Positions 1 to 8,705 of a stretch of 64,000 nucleotides of DNA are shown here, piece after piece. Origin of the DNA: an uncultured Bacilli bacterium (GTDB lineage Bacteria; Bacillota_I; Bacilli_A; RF39; UBA660); contig CANRDQ010000004.1 of the NCBI GenBank assembly GCA_947629395.1, positions 1-64,000 of the forward strand. Direction: 5' to 3'. The position numbers and the translations under genes are program-made. How positions within the stretch are numbered: position 1 is the stretch's first letter; the number at the start of each line of letters is the position of its first letter. Under the pieces are notes generated by a model, which worked only from the letters and a program-made list of their open reading frames with translations, made no database searches and was not told where the DNA came from.

Positions 1-401
1 ATTTTTTTACTAACCATGAAGGCTGAATAAAAGCCTACTCCGAATTGACCAATAATATCAATATCTTCTTTTTTGCTTTTATCCATCATTTCTTTAAATG
101 CTAAAGTACCACTCTTAGCAATAGTACCTAAGTTGTTTTCTAATTCTTCAGCACTCATTCCACAACCATTATCAATAACTTTAATAGTTCTGTTGTCTTT
201 AGATACTTCAATATTAATCGCTAAAGTATCTTTTCTAATTCTTAATTTTTTATCTGTTAATGATTTATAATATAATTTATCAAGAGCATCACTAGCATTA
301 GAAATTAATTCTCTTAAAAATATATCCTTATTTGTATAAATTGAATGAATCATCAAATCTAATAATCTTTTTGACTCTGATTTAAATTGCTTTTTCTTCA
401 T
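1..401 (-). CDS. htpG: Hsp90-family chaperone HtpG, N-terminal part (runs off the window)
   Basis: ATP-dependent cytosolic chaperone of the GHKL ATPase superfamily. The visible N-terminal 133 residues begin [20 protein letters not shown] and carry the Hsp90 ATP-pocket motifs [18 protein letters not shown] and GTIAKSGT, followed by [14 protein letters not shown]. The start is set by AGGAGG about 5 nt upstream of the ATG. The rest of the gene lies beyond position 1. The promoter contains a CIRCE-like HrcA operator, so heat-shock control is likely. It is divergent from carD. Confidence 0.97.
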   Translation of the reverse strand, partial: MKKKQFKSESKRLLDLMIHSIYTNKDIFLRELISNASDALDKLYYKSLTDKKLRIRKDTLAINIEVSKDNRTIKVIDNGCGMSAEELENNLGTIAKSGTLAFKEMMDKSKKEDIDIIGQFGVGFYSAFMVSKK

Positions 402-430
402 AATTGCCTCCTAAAAACTTTTACATTATT

Positions 431-459
431 GTTATAACACCACTTTTAGCAATTGTCAA
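431..459 (-). promoter_or_regulatory. Sigma-A-type promoter of htpG
   Basis: On the minus strand a perfect -35 TTGACA (454-459) is followed after 17 nt by TATAAC (431-436). The -35 lies inside the left half and spacer of the CIRCE-like element at 446-472. Confidence 0.85.
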
Positions 460-472
460 TAGTGAGTGCTAA
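446..472. promoter_or_regulatory. CIRCE-like HrcA operator
   Basis: TTAGCAATT - 9 nt - GAGTGCTAA. The CIRCE consensus is TTAGCACTC-N9-GAGTGCTAA. The right half is perfect, the left half matches 7 of 9 bases, and the spacer is exactly 9. It covers the htpG -35 box, as expected for HrcA repression. It could also affect divergent carD, but the carD promoter starts 28 bp further away. Confidence 0.85.
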
Positions 473-499
473 AAGTATACAAATTTTTTTATTTATCAC

Positions 500-528
500 A
501 AGACAAAAACGAAAAAATTTGGTATAAT
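500..528 (+). promoter_or_regulatory. Promoter of carD
   Basis: TATAAT at 523-528 with AAGACA at 500-505 and 17 nt between them. The -10 is consensus and the -35 weak. It lies about 30 nt upstream of the carD start. Confidence 0.7.
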
Positions 529-559
529 ATAATAGAATTAAAAATGAAAGGAATTGATT

Positions 560-1051
560 ATGTTTAAAATTGGAGATTATGTTGTATACAGAAAAGATAT
601 TTGTCAAATAAAAGAATTAATCGAGAACTATTTTAATAATGAAGACTACTATGCTTTACAATCGCTTTCAGATCCTTCATTAAAGGTAAATATTCCTGTA
701 GCAAAGTCTGATAGCTTACTTAGAAATTTAATTACTAAGGAAGAAGTAAATAATATTATTAAAGAAATTCCTGAAATTGATACTATTGATTCTAATGAAA
801 AATTCATTGAGCAAGAATATAAGGAGTTAATGAATTCTGGAACTCATCGTGATTTAATAAAAATAATTAAAACTACTTATTTAAGAAATAAGGAACGTTT
901 AGAATCTAAGAAAAGAGTTGCCGAAGTTGATAGTACTTATTTTGAACTTGCTGAAAAGTATCTTTATAATGAATTTTCGATTGTTTTAGATTTAAGTTTT
1001 GATGATACTAAAAAATATATCATTGAACAAGTTGAACAAATTGCAAATTAG
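560..1051 (+). CDS. CarD/CdnL-family RNA polymerase-binding regulator
   Basis: A cytosolic protein of about 163 residues. The N-terminus MFKIGDYVVYRKDICQI is the SH3-like RNAP-interaction domain shared with TRCF (typical GDxVVYxxxG.xxI pattern). The remaining, mainly helical part resembles the CarD C-terminal DNA-binding domain. Family members stabilise open promoter complexes, particularly at rRNA promoters. ATG at 560 is preferred because AAAGGA sits 8-12 nt upstream; the TTG two codons earlier is too close to it. The gene is monocistronic, divergent from htpG, and ends at a bidirectional terminator. Confidence 0.85.
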   Translation: MFKIGDYVVYRKDICQIKELIENYFNNEDYYALQSLSDPSLKVNIPVAKSDSLLRNLITKEEVNNIIKEIPEIDTIDSNEKFIEQEYKELMNSGTHRDLIKIIKTTYLRNKERLESKKRVAEVDSTYFELAEKYLYNEFSIVLDLSFDDTKKYIIEQVEQIAN

Positions 1052-1054
1052 ATA

Positions 1055-1090
1055 AAAACAGAAGATTATTTTTTAACCTTCTGTTTTCTT
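1055..1090. terminator. Bidirectional intrinsic terminator (carD / HEPN-like gene)
   Basis: AAAACAGAAG (1055-1064) pairs perfectly with CTTCTGTTTT (1078-1087) around a 13-nt loop. A/T runs on both sides serve convergent genes. The stop codon of the minus-strand gene lies inside the loop. Confidence 0.8.
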
Positions 1091-2487
1091 TTGTCTAAAG
1101 ATTCTGTAGAAATAGCATAAGCTAAGTTTAAGATAAAAGCAGCGTTACTATTTATATAATATTTACCTGGAAATCTAGACATAATATTTAATCGATCTGA
1201 TATATTCATAGTAAATAACTTATCCATAGCTTTTTCTAATTGTTTTCTATCAAGATTTTCTATTTTTAAAGTATAATTATCAACTATTCCTTTTATTTGA
1301 CTTGGTTTTATATTTAAGTGTTTATTTTGATCTAAATAATTATCTTGTAAATCTTGTTTAATATCTTCATCTATATCATTACTTTCCAGTAGTCTTTCTA
1401 AAACTTTTTCTTTAGAACTTAATTCATCATATTTAAATAGTGTTTCTAAAATTAAAGATAATCTCATTTTATGATCAAGACTATGATATTTCTGTTTTAT
1501 ATCATGTCCTCTATCTCTTAGTTCTTCCCAACTTTTATCTTCTTCTCTTAAGAAAGCATTAGAGAAATGTTCAAATATATCACAAGATTTCTTTATTAAT
1601 TTAGAACGTAATGTATAAATTTTTATTCTTTCATTCTCATCTTTTGGTTTAGTCGTAAAAATGTATTCATAACTATAGTTATTTATTATAGTAGCTACTT
1701 CTTCTACCATTAAGTCAGTATTTAAATAATTTATGTTATTTTTATTTTGTTCAAATACTTTTTCAGTGATTTCTAAATTATTATTTTTTTCATAACTTAC
1801 TAGTTCTGTATTATAGATATTACCAGCCATAAGACTAGCTTTATAAAATGAGTTAGTTAGCTTTAATAAAAGATTAATATCTCCCTTTACCATTTGTTCT
1901 CCTGGATATCTAGAAGTAATATTAATTTTATTACTTACTTCTTTAGAAGACATTTGTTGTAAGGTAGTTATTTCTTCTGTGGTTAAGTCTGAAAAAGCAT
2001 CTTTATATTTATCTTTAATTAAACTATAAATTTCATAAAGATTATGTCCTTTGTTTTTAATACCTTTCCAGTCTAAACCTTCTTTTAATAAAATAGCTTT
2101 ACCTAGATACTCACAAGTATCACTGGCAATATTCATAGCTCTGGAACTTAAAACATAATACTTTACCATATTTTGTTCAACATCATTAAATAAAGTTTTA
2201 CTGTCTTCATCGAAGTCAATGAAAACATCTTTATAATTAAGATTATTATAAAGATTTGTTGCTTTTCTATTTATAGGGTTTTGATTAAAATATTCATCAA
2301 ATTCTTTTAAGTTATCAATTGCATCTTTTAACTCATTAAAAGTTAGATTGGCATACATATAACTTATTTCTTGTTCATATTTACTGACTTTATATTTGGC
2401 AAAAAAGGAAGTGGTAGGAATATACTCTTGATGGATATATTCCCCTCTTGCATATTTCTCTTCTAATAACTCTAAATCTAAATACAT
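1066..2487 (-). CDS. Uncharacterised helical protein with two tandem HEPN-like repeats
   Basis: A 473-residue protein without signal peptide or membrane segment. It contains an internal duplication. Residues 115-211 (SRAMNIASDTCEYLGKAILL, then DWKGIKNKGHNL, then TSRYPG) align with residues 295-458 (SKLIKKSCDIFEHFSNAFLR, then SWEELRDRGHDI, then MSRFPG). The helix followed by GH[ND][LI] resembles the HEPN domain, in which GHDL motifs are common. I see no canonical Rx4-6H RNase motif in this protein, so it may be a binding rather than a cleaving HEPN. GGAG lies 9 nt upstream of the start. It is the last gene of a same-strand stretch after an HEPN gene and an ABC-F gene, 22 bp after the latter. 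Function unknown. Confidence 0.6.
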   Translation of the reverse strand: MYLDLELLEEKYARGEYIHQEYIPTTSFFAKYKVSKYEQEISYMYANLTFNELKDAIDNLKEFDEYFNQNPINRKATNLYNNLNYKDVFIDFDEDSKTLFNDVEQNMVKYYVLSSRAMNIASDTCEYLGKAILLKEGLDWKGIKNKGHNLYEIYSLIKDKYKDAFSDLTTEEITTLQQMSSKEVSNKINITSRYPGEQMVKGDINLLLKLTNSFYKASLMAGNIYNTELVSYEKNNNLEITEKVFEQNKNNINYLNTDLMVEEVATIINNYSYEYIFTTKPKDENERIKIYTLRSKLIKKSCDIFEHFSNAFLREEDKSWEELRDRGHDIKQKYHSLDHKMRLSLILETLFKYDELSSKEKVLERLLESNDIDEDIKQDLQDNYLDQNKHLNIKPSQIKGIVDNYTLKIENLDRKQLEKAMDKLFTMNISDRLNIMSRFPGKYYINSNAAFILNLAYAISTESLDKRKQKVKK

Positions 2488-2509
2488 TTTACGACTCCTA
2501 AACTTTGAA

Positions 2510-4123
2510 TTACATATTTTCTTCTCTTAATTTATTAACTTTAGTATCATCTGTATATTCATCAAAGTTTAAAGGTCTATCAACCCATTTACCATTTGGG
2601 AAAATTTCAATTACACGATTAGCCACTGTGGCATTAAGTTCATAATCTCGGGTAGTAAATAAAAGTGGTCCTTCAAATCTTTCTAGTCCTTCATTTAAAG
2701 AAGTGATACTTTCTAGATCTAAGTGGTTAGTAGGTTCATCTAATATTAAAGCATTAGGTTCTTCTAACATTAATTTAGAAAACATACAACGACTCTTTTC
2801 ACCACCTGATAAAACATTTACGTGTTTGAAAACATCATCTTTAGAGAATAACATTCTTCCTAAGAAACCACGTAAAACGGTTTCATCTTCAATATCATAG
2901 TATTTTCCAATCCATTCCATGATAGTAGAATCTGTATCAAAATAAGCATTATTATCTTGAGGAAGATAGCCTAAGGAAATAGTTTTACCCCACTCTATAG
3001 TTCCTCCATCATATTTTTCTTCTCCACTAAGTATTTTAAATAACATAGTTTTAACACTATCATCATCACATAAAAAGGTTATTTTATCTCCTTTTAAAAC
3101 AGTGAATGATAGTTTATCAAATATTTTTCTATCTCCTACTTTTTTAGTAAGATTAGTAACTTTTAAAATTTCATTACCTATCTTTTTAGAGATTTTAAAA
3201 TCTATATAAGGATATTTACGTGAAGAAGGAACAATTTCATCTAATTCTATTTTTTCTAACATCTTCTTACGTGAAGTTGCTTGTTTAGATTTAGAAGCAT
3301 TAGCAGAGAATCTGGCAATGAAATCTTGTAGTTCTTTTATCTTCTCTTCTTTTTTCTTGTTGGCTTCTTTCATTTGTTTTAAAGCAAGGGTACTTGATTC
3401 GTACCAAAAATCATAGTTTCCTACATATAGTTTCATCTTTTTATAGTCAATATCAACTATATGAGTACATACTTTATTTAAAAAGTGTCTATCATGTGAT
3501 ACAACAATAACGGTATTTTGAAAGTTAATTAAAAATTCTTCTAACCAACGAATAGCTTTGATATCCAAACTGTTAGTAGGTTCATCTAGAAGTAAAATAT
3601 CAGGATTATCAAATAAAGCACTAGCTAGTAATACTTTAACACGTATTTTAACAGGAATATCTTTCATCTTCATGTGATGATACTCTTCTTTAACATCTAA
3701 ATTATTAAGAAGAGTCGCAGCATTAGATTCAGCACTCCAACCATCAAGCTCTAAGAATTCAGCTTCTAGTTCCGCAATTCTCATTCCTTCAGCTTCGGTA
3801 AATTCACTCTTACCATACAATTCTTCTTTTTCTTGCATAATAGAGTAAAGTTTTTCATCACCCATCATAACAACTTCAAGAGCTTCTTTATCTTCATAAG
3901 CATAATGGTCTTGTTTTAAAACTGAAAGTCTTTCATTTTGAGACATTACAACTTCTCCAGTAGTAGTATCTAATTCTTTAGATAAAATCTTTAAAAAAGT
4001 AGACTTTCCACTTCCGTTCGCACCAATTAAACCATAACAATTTCCTTTAGAGAACTTCAGATTTACATTTTCAAATAAAGTTCTTTTTCCAAATTTTAAA
4101 CTTACATTATTTACTTGTATCAT
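2510..4123 (-). CDS. ABC-F ATPase, YbiT/YkpA type
   Basis: A soluble 537-residue tandem-NBD ATPase of the ABC-F family, whose members act on ribosomes. NBD1 has Walker A GANGSGKST (residues 34-42) and Walker B LLLDEPTNSLD; its signature is degenerate (KDIPVKIRVKVLLASALF), as I recall for YbiT. A linker (SRFSANASKSKQATSRKKML-like) is characteristic of this subfamily. NBD2 keeps LSGGEKSR and LILDEPTNHLD, but its Walker A is CDDDSVKT and its H-switch is TTRD rather than SHD, so NBD2 is probably weak or inactive. It has its own promoter and is flanked by two HEPN-like genes. A translation factor is the default reading; a link to the HEPN proteins is inference from context. Confidence 0.88.
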   Translation of the reverse strand: MIQVNNVSLKFGKRTLFENVNLKFSKGNCYGLIGANGSGKSTFLKILSKELDTTTGEVVMSQNERLSVLKQDHYAYEDKEALEVVMMGDEKLYSIMQEKEELYGKSEFTEAEGMRIAELEAEFLELDGWSAESNAATLLNNLDVKEEYHHMKMKDIPVKIRVKVLLASALFDNPDILLLDEPTNSLDIKAIRWLEEFLINFQNTVIVVSHDRHFLNKVCTHIVDIDYKKMKLYVGNYDFWYESSTLALKQMKEANKKKEEKIKELQDFIARFSANASKSKQATSRKKMLEKIELDEIVPSSRKYPYIDFKISKKIGNEILKVTNLTKKVGDRKIFDKLSFTVLKGDKITFLCDDDSVKTMLFKILSGEEKYDGGTIEWGKTISLGYLPQDNNAYFDTDSTIMEWIGKYYDIEDETVLRGFLGRMLFSKDDVFKHVNVLSGGEKSRCMFSKLMLEEPNALILDEPTNHLDLESITSLNEGLERFEGPLLFTTRDYELNATVANRVIEIFPNGKWVDRPLNFDEYTDDTKVNKLREENM

Positions 4124-4159
4124 ATAGACACCGCCTTTTCTTATTTCAAAATCTTTTAT

Positions 4160-4188
4160 AGTATATCATAGTTACAATTATATTACAA
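4160..4188 (-). promoter_or_regulatory. Promoter of the ABC-F gene
   Basis: TTGTAA (4183-4188), 17 nt, TATACT (4160-4165) on the minus strand, directly downstream of the terminator of the upstream HEPN-like gene. ABC-F can therefore be transcribed independently. Confidence 0.75.
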
Positions 4189-4190
4189 AG

Positions 4191-4218
4191 AAAAGGACCA
4201 ATTTTATAGTTTTGGTCC
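4191..4218 (-). terminator. Terminator of the HEPN-like gene
   Basis: Minus-strand stem GGACCAA...TTGGTCC (4195-4201 / 4212-4218) followed by TTTTCTTT. It overlaps the last codons of the gene. Confidence 0.8.
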
Positions 4219-6147
4219 ATTATTATTTTGACTATAGTGTTGTCTTACTCGCTGCATAAAAGTATCATTTAAAATAAAGTTATATAAGTCTTCTATATTA
4301 CATTTTATAATTCCTCTTTCATCTTCAAGTAAAAGCATTCCTTCATCATAAGAAGTATATTTTATTCTATCAAGATGAGATAAACAATTTCTAATAATTC
4401 GAGCAGTATCATTATTAGTAGTCAATTTATACTTTCTATTATTATAAGTAATTATCTCTTCTTCACCAGCTTCACTATTTTTAAGTCTTTCTCTGCTGTC
4501 AGTAAGTTGTTTACTCAATTTTTGAATTAATTTTTCTTTTTTCTTACTAGATTTAAAATCAGGATTATTTTTAAGTTTCTCTAATTTATTTTCTAAATTT
4601 TTTATTTTATTTTCTAATTCAGTTCTACCAATAGAATAACTTTTATAGGCACCACTACTATATGAAGGTATGTCTTGTAAATCATCTATTTCTTCATAAC
4701 CTTCTCTATCAAAGATAGCTTCTTTATTCATGGCATAAGTTGTTATACCTAAGGCTGTTACTAACCCTAATTCTAAAAACTCATGAACTTCAGCTGTATT
4801 TTGTCTTAACAAGAGAGCCATTTTTATTATATTTTCATTATATAAAGTGAGATCTTCATTACTTATTAAATCTCTTTCACTATATTTTTTACTATATTTA
4901 GAATATAGTTGTTCGTTAAAACATTTAATAGTACCTAAAGAAAGTTGAATACTTTCAGGCTCAAAACCATATTGACCAGTTAAATAATATTTTAGATTAT
5001 TACGATCTTCTGGTTCAAATTCAACAGTATGACTATCACCAATAATAATACTATCATAAGTATTAGGTAAACCTTTACTCTTACGATATTGATGAATGAA
5101 GTCTATAGTTTTACCTCCATCATTGTTTAAATTTAAAATATAATCTATTATTTCTTTATATTCAGTATAATCAGGATGATTCTTTAATTCTTGATTATAT
5201 ATTTTCATTGTAGAAATTAAACTTTCTAAAGAATCTATAACTGATGTTTTAGACATCTTATAATTTTTGATTAATTTATTTACTAAAAAAGCATATTGAT
5301 TTTTATATTCTTTTTTTTCAAATATTTCTTCTGTATTATAAAGTTTATTTATATCATCTAAAGCATTAGGATCTTTTATTTTTTCAACACTAACTTCTAC
5401 TTTAGGAAATTCCTTTTTTAATTCAGTTATTAATTTTTGTTTAATAAAATTCCATTTAGCTTCATAAGATAAATATTCTAAATTATTTTGAAAAATCAAA
5501 TTAGAAGTATTTACATACATGAAGTTTTCTATATATCTTTTAACTAGGTTTTCATCTAATGGTTCTTGACTTTTAACTTTAATATCATAGGTAATAATAT
5601 TATCTAGAAATTTTTTTATATCATCTTCATTATGAAAGTAGTCTTGCATTAGAAGAGTATCACTTGTTAAGAATATTCCTTTTACATTTACTTCTCTAGC
5701 TATTTTATTATCTAGAATATGATATTGGGCATAGTTATTAAACCATTCAAAAGGAATATCACAATATAGGTTACCATCAGGTATAGGATTATTTATATTT
5801 ATTTGTTGTTCTTCTAAATTTATAGAATAAGCATTATGTAGTAAGGAGTCTCTGATACTACCTATTATCCAACGAGGAGAATTATCATAGGCTTCATATA
5901 TTTTAGGTGGTGTTTGACAAAACTCTTCTGTGAACAAATAATCTAAATTTTTAAAATCTACATTACTTTGTTCTTCTTTAGCTTTAATCATATCTTTAGT
6001 TAAAATCATATAAGATAAAGATAAAGCTAATTCAAAGAATTGATTAGGTTCAAAAAATTCTACTAAATTACCACTATTTAATTTATCTTTTTTATCAACA
6101 ATTGTTTTTTGTAATAGCTGATAAAACTCAAATCCATCTACCTGCAT
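4204..6147 (-). CDS. Putative HEPN ribonuclease-type protein with two Rx4H motifs
   Basis: A 647-residue soluble protein I cannot assign to a named family. Two segments fit the catalytic HEPN pattern R-x4-H in a helix: IRDSLLHNAYSINLEEQ (R99-H104), whose following text resembles RNxLAHxxY in abortive-infection HEPN proteins, and RIIRNCLSHLDRI (R586-H591). Residues of about 520-570 form a charged coiled coil (NKIKNLENKLEKLKNN). HEPN nucleases cleave RNA in toxin-antitoxin, Abi and CRISPR systems, so an RNase or defence role is possible but unproven. It has its own TTGACT/TATACC promoter and its own terminator, lies between lon and an ABC-F gene, and the HEPN-duplication gene follows two genes later. 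Confidence 0.55.
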   Translation of the reverse strand: MQVDGFEFYQLLQKTIVDKKDKLNSGNLVEFFEPNQFFELALSLSYMILTKDMIKAKEEQSNVDFKNLDYLFTEEFCQTPPKIYEAYDNSPRWIIGSIRDSLLHNAYSINLEEQQININNPIPDGNLYCDIPFEWFNNYAQYHILDNKIAREVNVKGIFLTSDTLLMQDYFHNEDDIKKFLDNIITYDIKVKSQEPLDENLVKRYIENFMYVNTSNLIFQNNLEYLSYEAKWNFIKQKLITELKKEFPKVEVSVEKIKDPNALDDINKLYNTEEIFEKKEYKNQYAFLVNKLIKNYKMSKTSVIDSLESLISTMKIYNQELKNHPDYTEYKEIIDYILNLNNDGGKTIDFIHQYRKSKGLPNTYDSIIIGDSHTVEFEPEDRNNLKYYLTGQYGFEPESIQLSLGTIKCFNEQLYSKYSKKYSERDLISNEDLTLYNENIIKMALLLRQNTAEVHEFLELGLVTALGITTYAMNKEAIFDREGYEEIDDLQDIPSYSSGAYKSYSIGRTELENKIKNLENKLEKLKNNPDFKSSKKKEKLIQKLSKQLTDSRERLKNSEAGEEEIITYNNRKYKLTTNNDTARIIRNCLSHLDRIKYTSYDEGMLLLEDERGIIKCNIEDLYNFILNDTFMQRVRQHYSQNNNGPKL

Positions 6148-6172
6148 ATTGAGACTCTCCTATTCTAATATA

Positions 6173-6201
6173 GGTATACCATTTATTGCCTTGAAAGTCA
6201 A
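6173..6201 (-). promoter_or_regulatory. Promoter of the HEPN-like gene
   Basis: TTGACT (6196-6201), 17 nt, TATACC (6173-6178) on the minus strand. A GGAGAG ribosome-binding site follows 8 nt before the ATG. Confidence 0.75.
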
Positions 6202-6225
6202 AAAAAAGGTACTTAATAAGTACCT
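6201..6225 (-). terminator. Terminator of lon
   Basis: Minus-strand stem AGGTACTTA/TAAGTACCT (6207-6225) followed by seven T residues. It overlaps the lon stop codon. Confidence 0.85.
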
Positions 6226-8560
6226 AATTAACACATTCTTTTTCTTTTTTAAATAAGTCTTTATATACTTGTTCATAATTAGAAACAAAATTAAATTTTA
6301 TTTCTTTTCTAATATCTTCTGGTATTTCATCTAAATCGTGTTTATTATCATCTGGTAGATAAACAGTTTTTACTCCTGCACGGTGCGCTCCAATTACTTT
6401 TTCTTTTAGTCCACCTATTTCTAAAACTTTTCCACGTAAGGTTATTTCTCCAGTCATAGAAATAGTACTGTCAACTGGTGCTCCTGTGAACAAACTGATA
6501 AGTGTTGAGGTTAAAGCGATTCCAGCACTAGGGCCATCTTTAGAAACTGCACCTTCAGGAACATGGATATGAATATCATTCTCTTCTAATATTTTAGAAT
6601 TAATTCTAAATTTCTTCATATTAGCTTTGATGTAACTTAAGGCAATTCTAGCAGATTCTTGCATTACTTCTCCTAAAGAACCTGTTAAAATTAGATTTCC
6701 TTTACCAGGATAATAAGTGGCTTCTATTGGTAGAATATCTCCACCAAAAGCTGTATAAGCCATACCATTTACTACTCCTACTTCTTTCTTTTGGGATCTA
6801 GTTTGGTAATCATATTTTTTCTTACCAAGATACTCTTCTACTTTTTTATTATCTATTTTAAAGAATACTAAGTTTTCATCATTTAATAAAGCTCTTACTA
6901 ATTTTCTACAAAGAGACGCAACTATTCTTTTTAATTCTCTGACTCCAGCTTCTTTAGTATAATTTCTAATTAAAGTTAAAATAGCTTCATCTTCAAATTG
7001 AACTTGTAATTCTGTAAGTCCATGTTGTTCTAATTCTTTAGGAATTAAATAGTTTTTCGCAATAGAAAGTTTTTCGTATTCTGTATAACTAGAGATTTGA
7101 ATTAGTTCTAATCGGTCTTGTAATTCATATGGTATTTGATCCATATAATTAGCAGTAGCGATAAAGAACACTTGTGATAAATCAAAATTTTCTTCTATAT
7201 AATGGTCTGAAAATTTATCGTTTTGTTCTGGATCTAAAACTTCAAGTAAACTACTGGCAGGATCTCCTTTTATGTCTTTTGACATCTTATCAATTTCATC
7301 GATAATAAAGACAGGATTAGTTGAACCAGCTCGACACATACCTTGAATAATACGTCCTGGGTTTGCCCCTATATAAGTACGACGGTGTCCAACTATTTCA
7401 GCTTGATCATTAATTCCTCCTACGGAAATTTTAGTATATTTTCTTCCTAAACTTTTAGCGATACTTATAGCAAGTGAAGTCTTACCTACACCAGGAGGAC
7501 CTACTAAACAAATTATTGGACTTTTTAATTGTTTGGTTTGTTGTTTAACAGCTAAATATTCTAGAATACGATTTTTAACTTCGGTAAGTCCATAATGACT
7601 TTCATTAAGTTGTCTTTCTACATCTACTAAACGTTTGGTGTCTCTAGTGTAATAGTGCCATGGAAGATTTAACATCCAATCTAAGTATTCTCTTACCATA
7701 CCTATTTCAGGAGAAGATGATGATAAATTACTATAACGTTCTATTTCTTTTTTTATTCTTTCTTTTACTTGGGGACTACATTTTAATTTAGATAATTTTT
7801 TTTGCATTTTAGTTACTTCTATATCTTTACTATTGATATCACCAAGTTCTTTTTGAATAACTTTTATTTTTTCTCTTAAATAAAATTCTTTTTGACTATC
7901 ACTTAATTCTTTTTCTACTTCATCTTCTATTTCTTGTTCTAACTCAATTAATTTAAGATCTTCTTTCATATCTTCTATTAACATCTTAAATCTCTTAATC
8001 GCATCAGTTTCTAATATATAAGCTTTCTTTTTAGAATAATCAAATGGTAAAAAAGCTCCTACTAAATCTGTTAATTCATCTAAGTTATATACGGTAGTAA
8101 GTTTTGAGATTAAGGCATTAGAAACATAAGGAACTTTTGTTATATATTTTTCTAATGATTTAATTAAAATATCTCGATAATTTCTATTGTTAGTTTCTTT
8201 TTGTTCGATTTCTTTGATTTCAGCTTCAAATATTCCGTCATTAAAATTATATTTTGTTATTTCTACTCTTCTAATTCCAGCAAGAACAACACGACTTTTA
8301 CCATTAGGGATGTCCATCTTCATAACAAGTTCCGCTAAAACACCTACTGATGGTAAATCAACAATACTATAGTTTTCATTACTGCTTTTTTGGACAAGAG
8401 GATTCGCTACTACTAACTGTTTTATATTTTGACTTTCAACATTGTTAATGATATTTTTTTCCTCTTTATATTTACATTCGATACGTATTTCGCTATTCGG
8501 AAACAGAACAATATCATCTACTAATAATAATGGTGTTTTTTTACTCGTGTCTGAATTCAT
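6224..8560 (-). CDS. lon: ATP-dependent protease Lon
   Basis: A cytosolic AAA+ serine protease, 778 residues, full length for LonA. It has an N-terminal substrate-binding (LAN) domain with PLLLVDDIVLFPNSEI at the start. The AAA+ module has Walker A GPPGVGKTS and Walker B VFIIDEID. The C-terminal protease domain carries the catalytic Ser in KDGPSAG and Lys in KVIGAHRAG. ATG at 8560 is chosen because AGGAGG lies 9 nt upstream; the TTG three codons earlier touches the Shine-Dalgarno sequence. It is monocistronic, with its own promoter (TTGTAA/TATAAT) and terminator. I see no CtsR or CIRCE site upstream. Confidence 0.98.
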   Translation of the reverse strand: MNSDTSKKTPLLLVDDIVLFPNSEIRIECKYKEEKNIINNVESQNIKQLVVANPLVQKSSNENYSIVDLPSVGVLAELVMKMDIPNGKSRVVLAGIRRVEITKYNFNDGIFEAEIKEIEQKETNNRNYRDILIKSLEKYITKVPYVSNALISKLTTVYNLDELTDLVGAFLPFDYSKKKAYILETDAIKRFKMLIEDMKEDLKLIELEQEIEDEVEKELSDSQKEFYLREKIKVIQKELGDINSKDIEVTKMQKKLSKLKCSPQVKERIKKEIERYSNLSSSSPEIGMVREYLDWMLNLPWHYYTRDTKRLVDVERQLNESHYGLTEVKNRILEYLAVKQQTKQLKSPIICLVGPPGVGKTSLAISIAKSLGRKYTKISVGGINDQAEIVGHRRTYIGANPGRIIQGMCRAGSTNPVFIIDEIDKMSKDIKGDPASSLLEVLDPEQNDKFSDHYIEENFDLSQVFFIATANYMDQIPYELQDRLELIQISSYTEYEKLSIAKNYLIPKELEQHGLTELQVQFEDEAILTLIRNYTKEAGVRELKRIVASLCRKLVRALLNDENLVFFKIDNKKVEEYLGKKKYDYQTRSQKKEVGVVNGMAYTAFGGDILPIEATYYPGKGNLILTGSLGEVMQESARIALSYIKANMKKFRINSKILEENDIHIHVPEGAVSKDGPSAGIALTSTLISLFTGAPVDSTISMTGEITLRGKVLEIGGLKEKVIGAHRAGVKTVYLPDDNKHDLDEIPEDIRKEIKFNFVSNYEQVYKDLFKKEKECVN

Positions 8561-8594
8561 TGCCTGCAACCTCCTATCGAAATTAGTGCTTTCT

Positions 8595-8622
8595 ATTATA
8601 TATGAAATTTCGAAAATTACAA
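8595..8622 (-). promoter_or_regulatory. Promoter of lon
   Basis: TTGTAA (8617-8622), 16 nt, TATAAT (8595-8600) on the minus strand. Confidence 0.75.
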
Positions 8623-8668
8623 TACCTTTTTAACATTTTTAAGAAGAAATATTTACCAATTTTTAAAA

Positions 8669-8696
8669 TTAAAAAAAGGCAACTAAAATGTTGCCT
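8669..8696 (-). terminator. Terminator of pgi
   Basis: Stem AGGCAAC (8677-8683) with GTTGCCT (8690-8696), 6-nt loop, and a T run on the minus strand. Confidence 0.9.
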
Positions 8697-8705
8697 AATT
8701 GTTAC

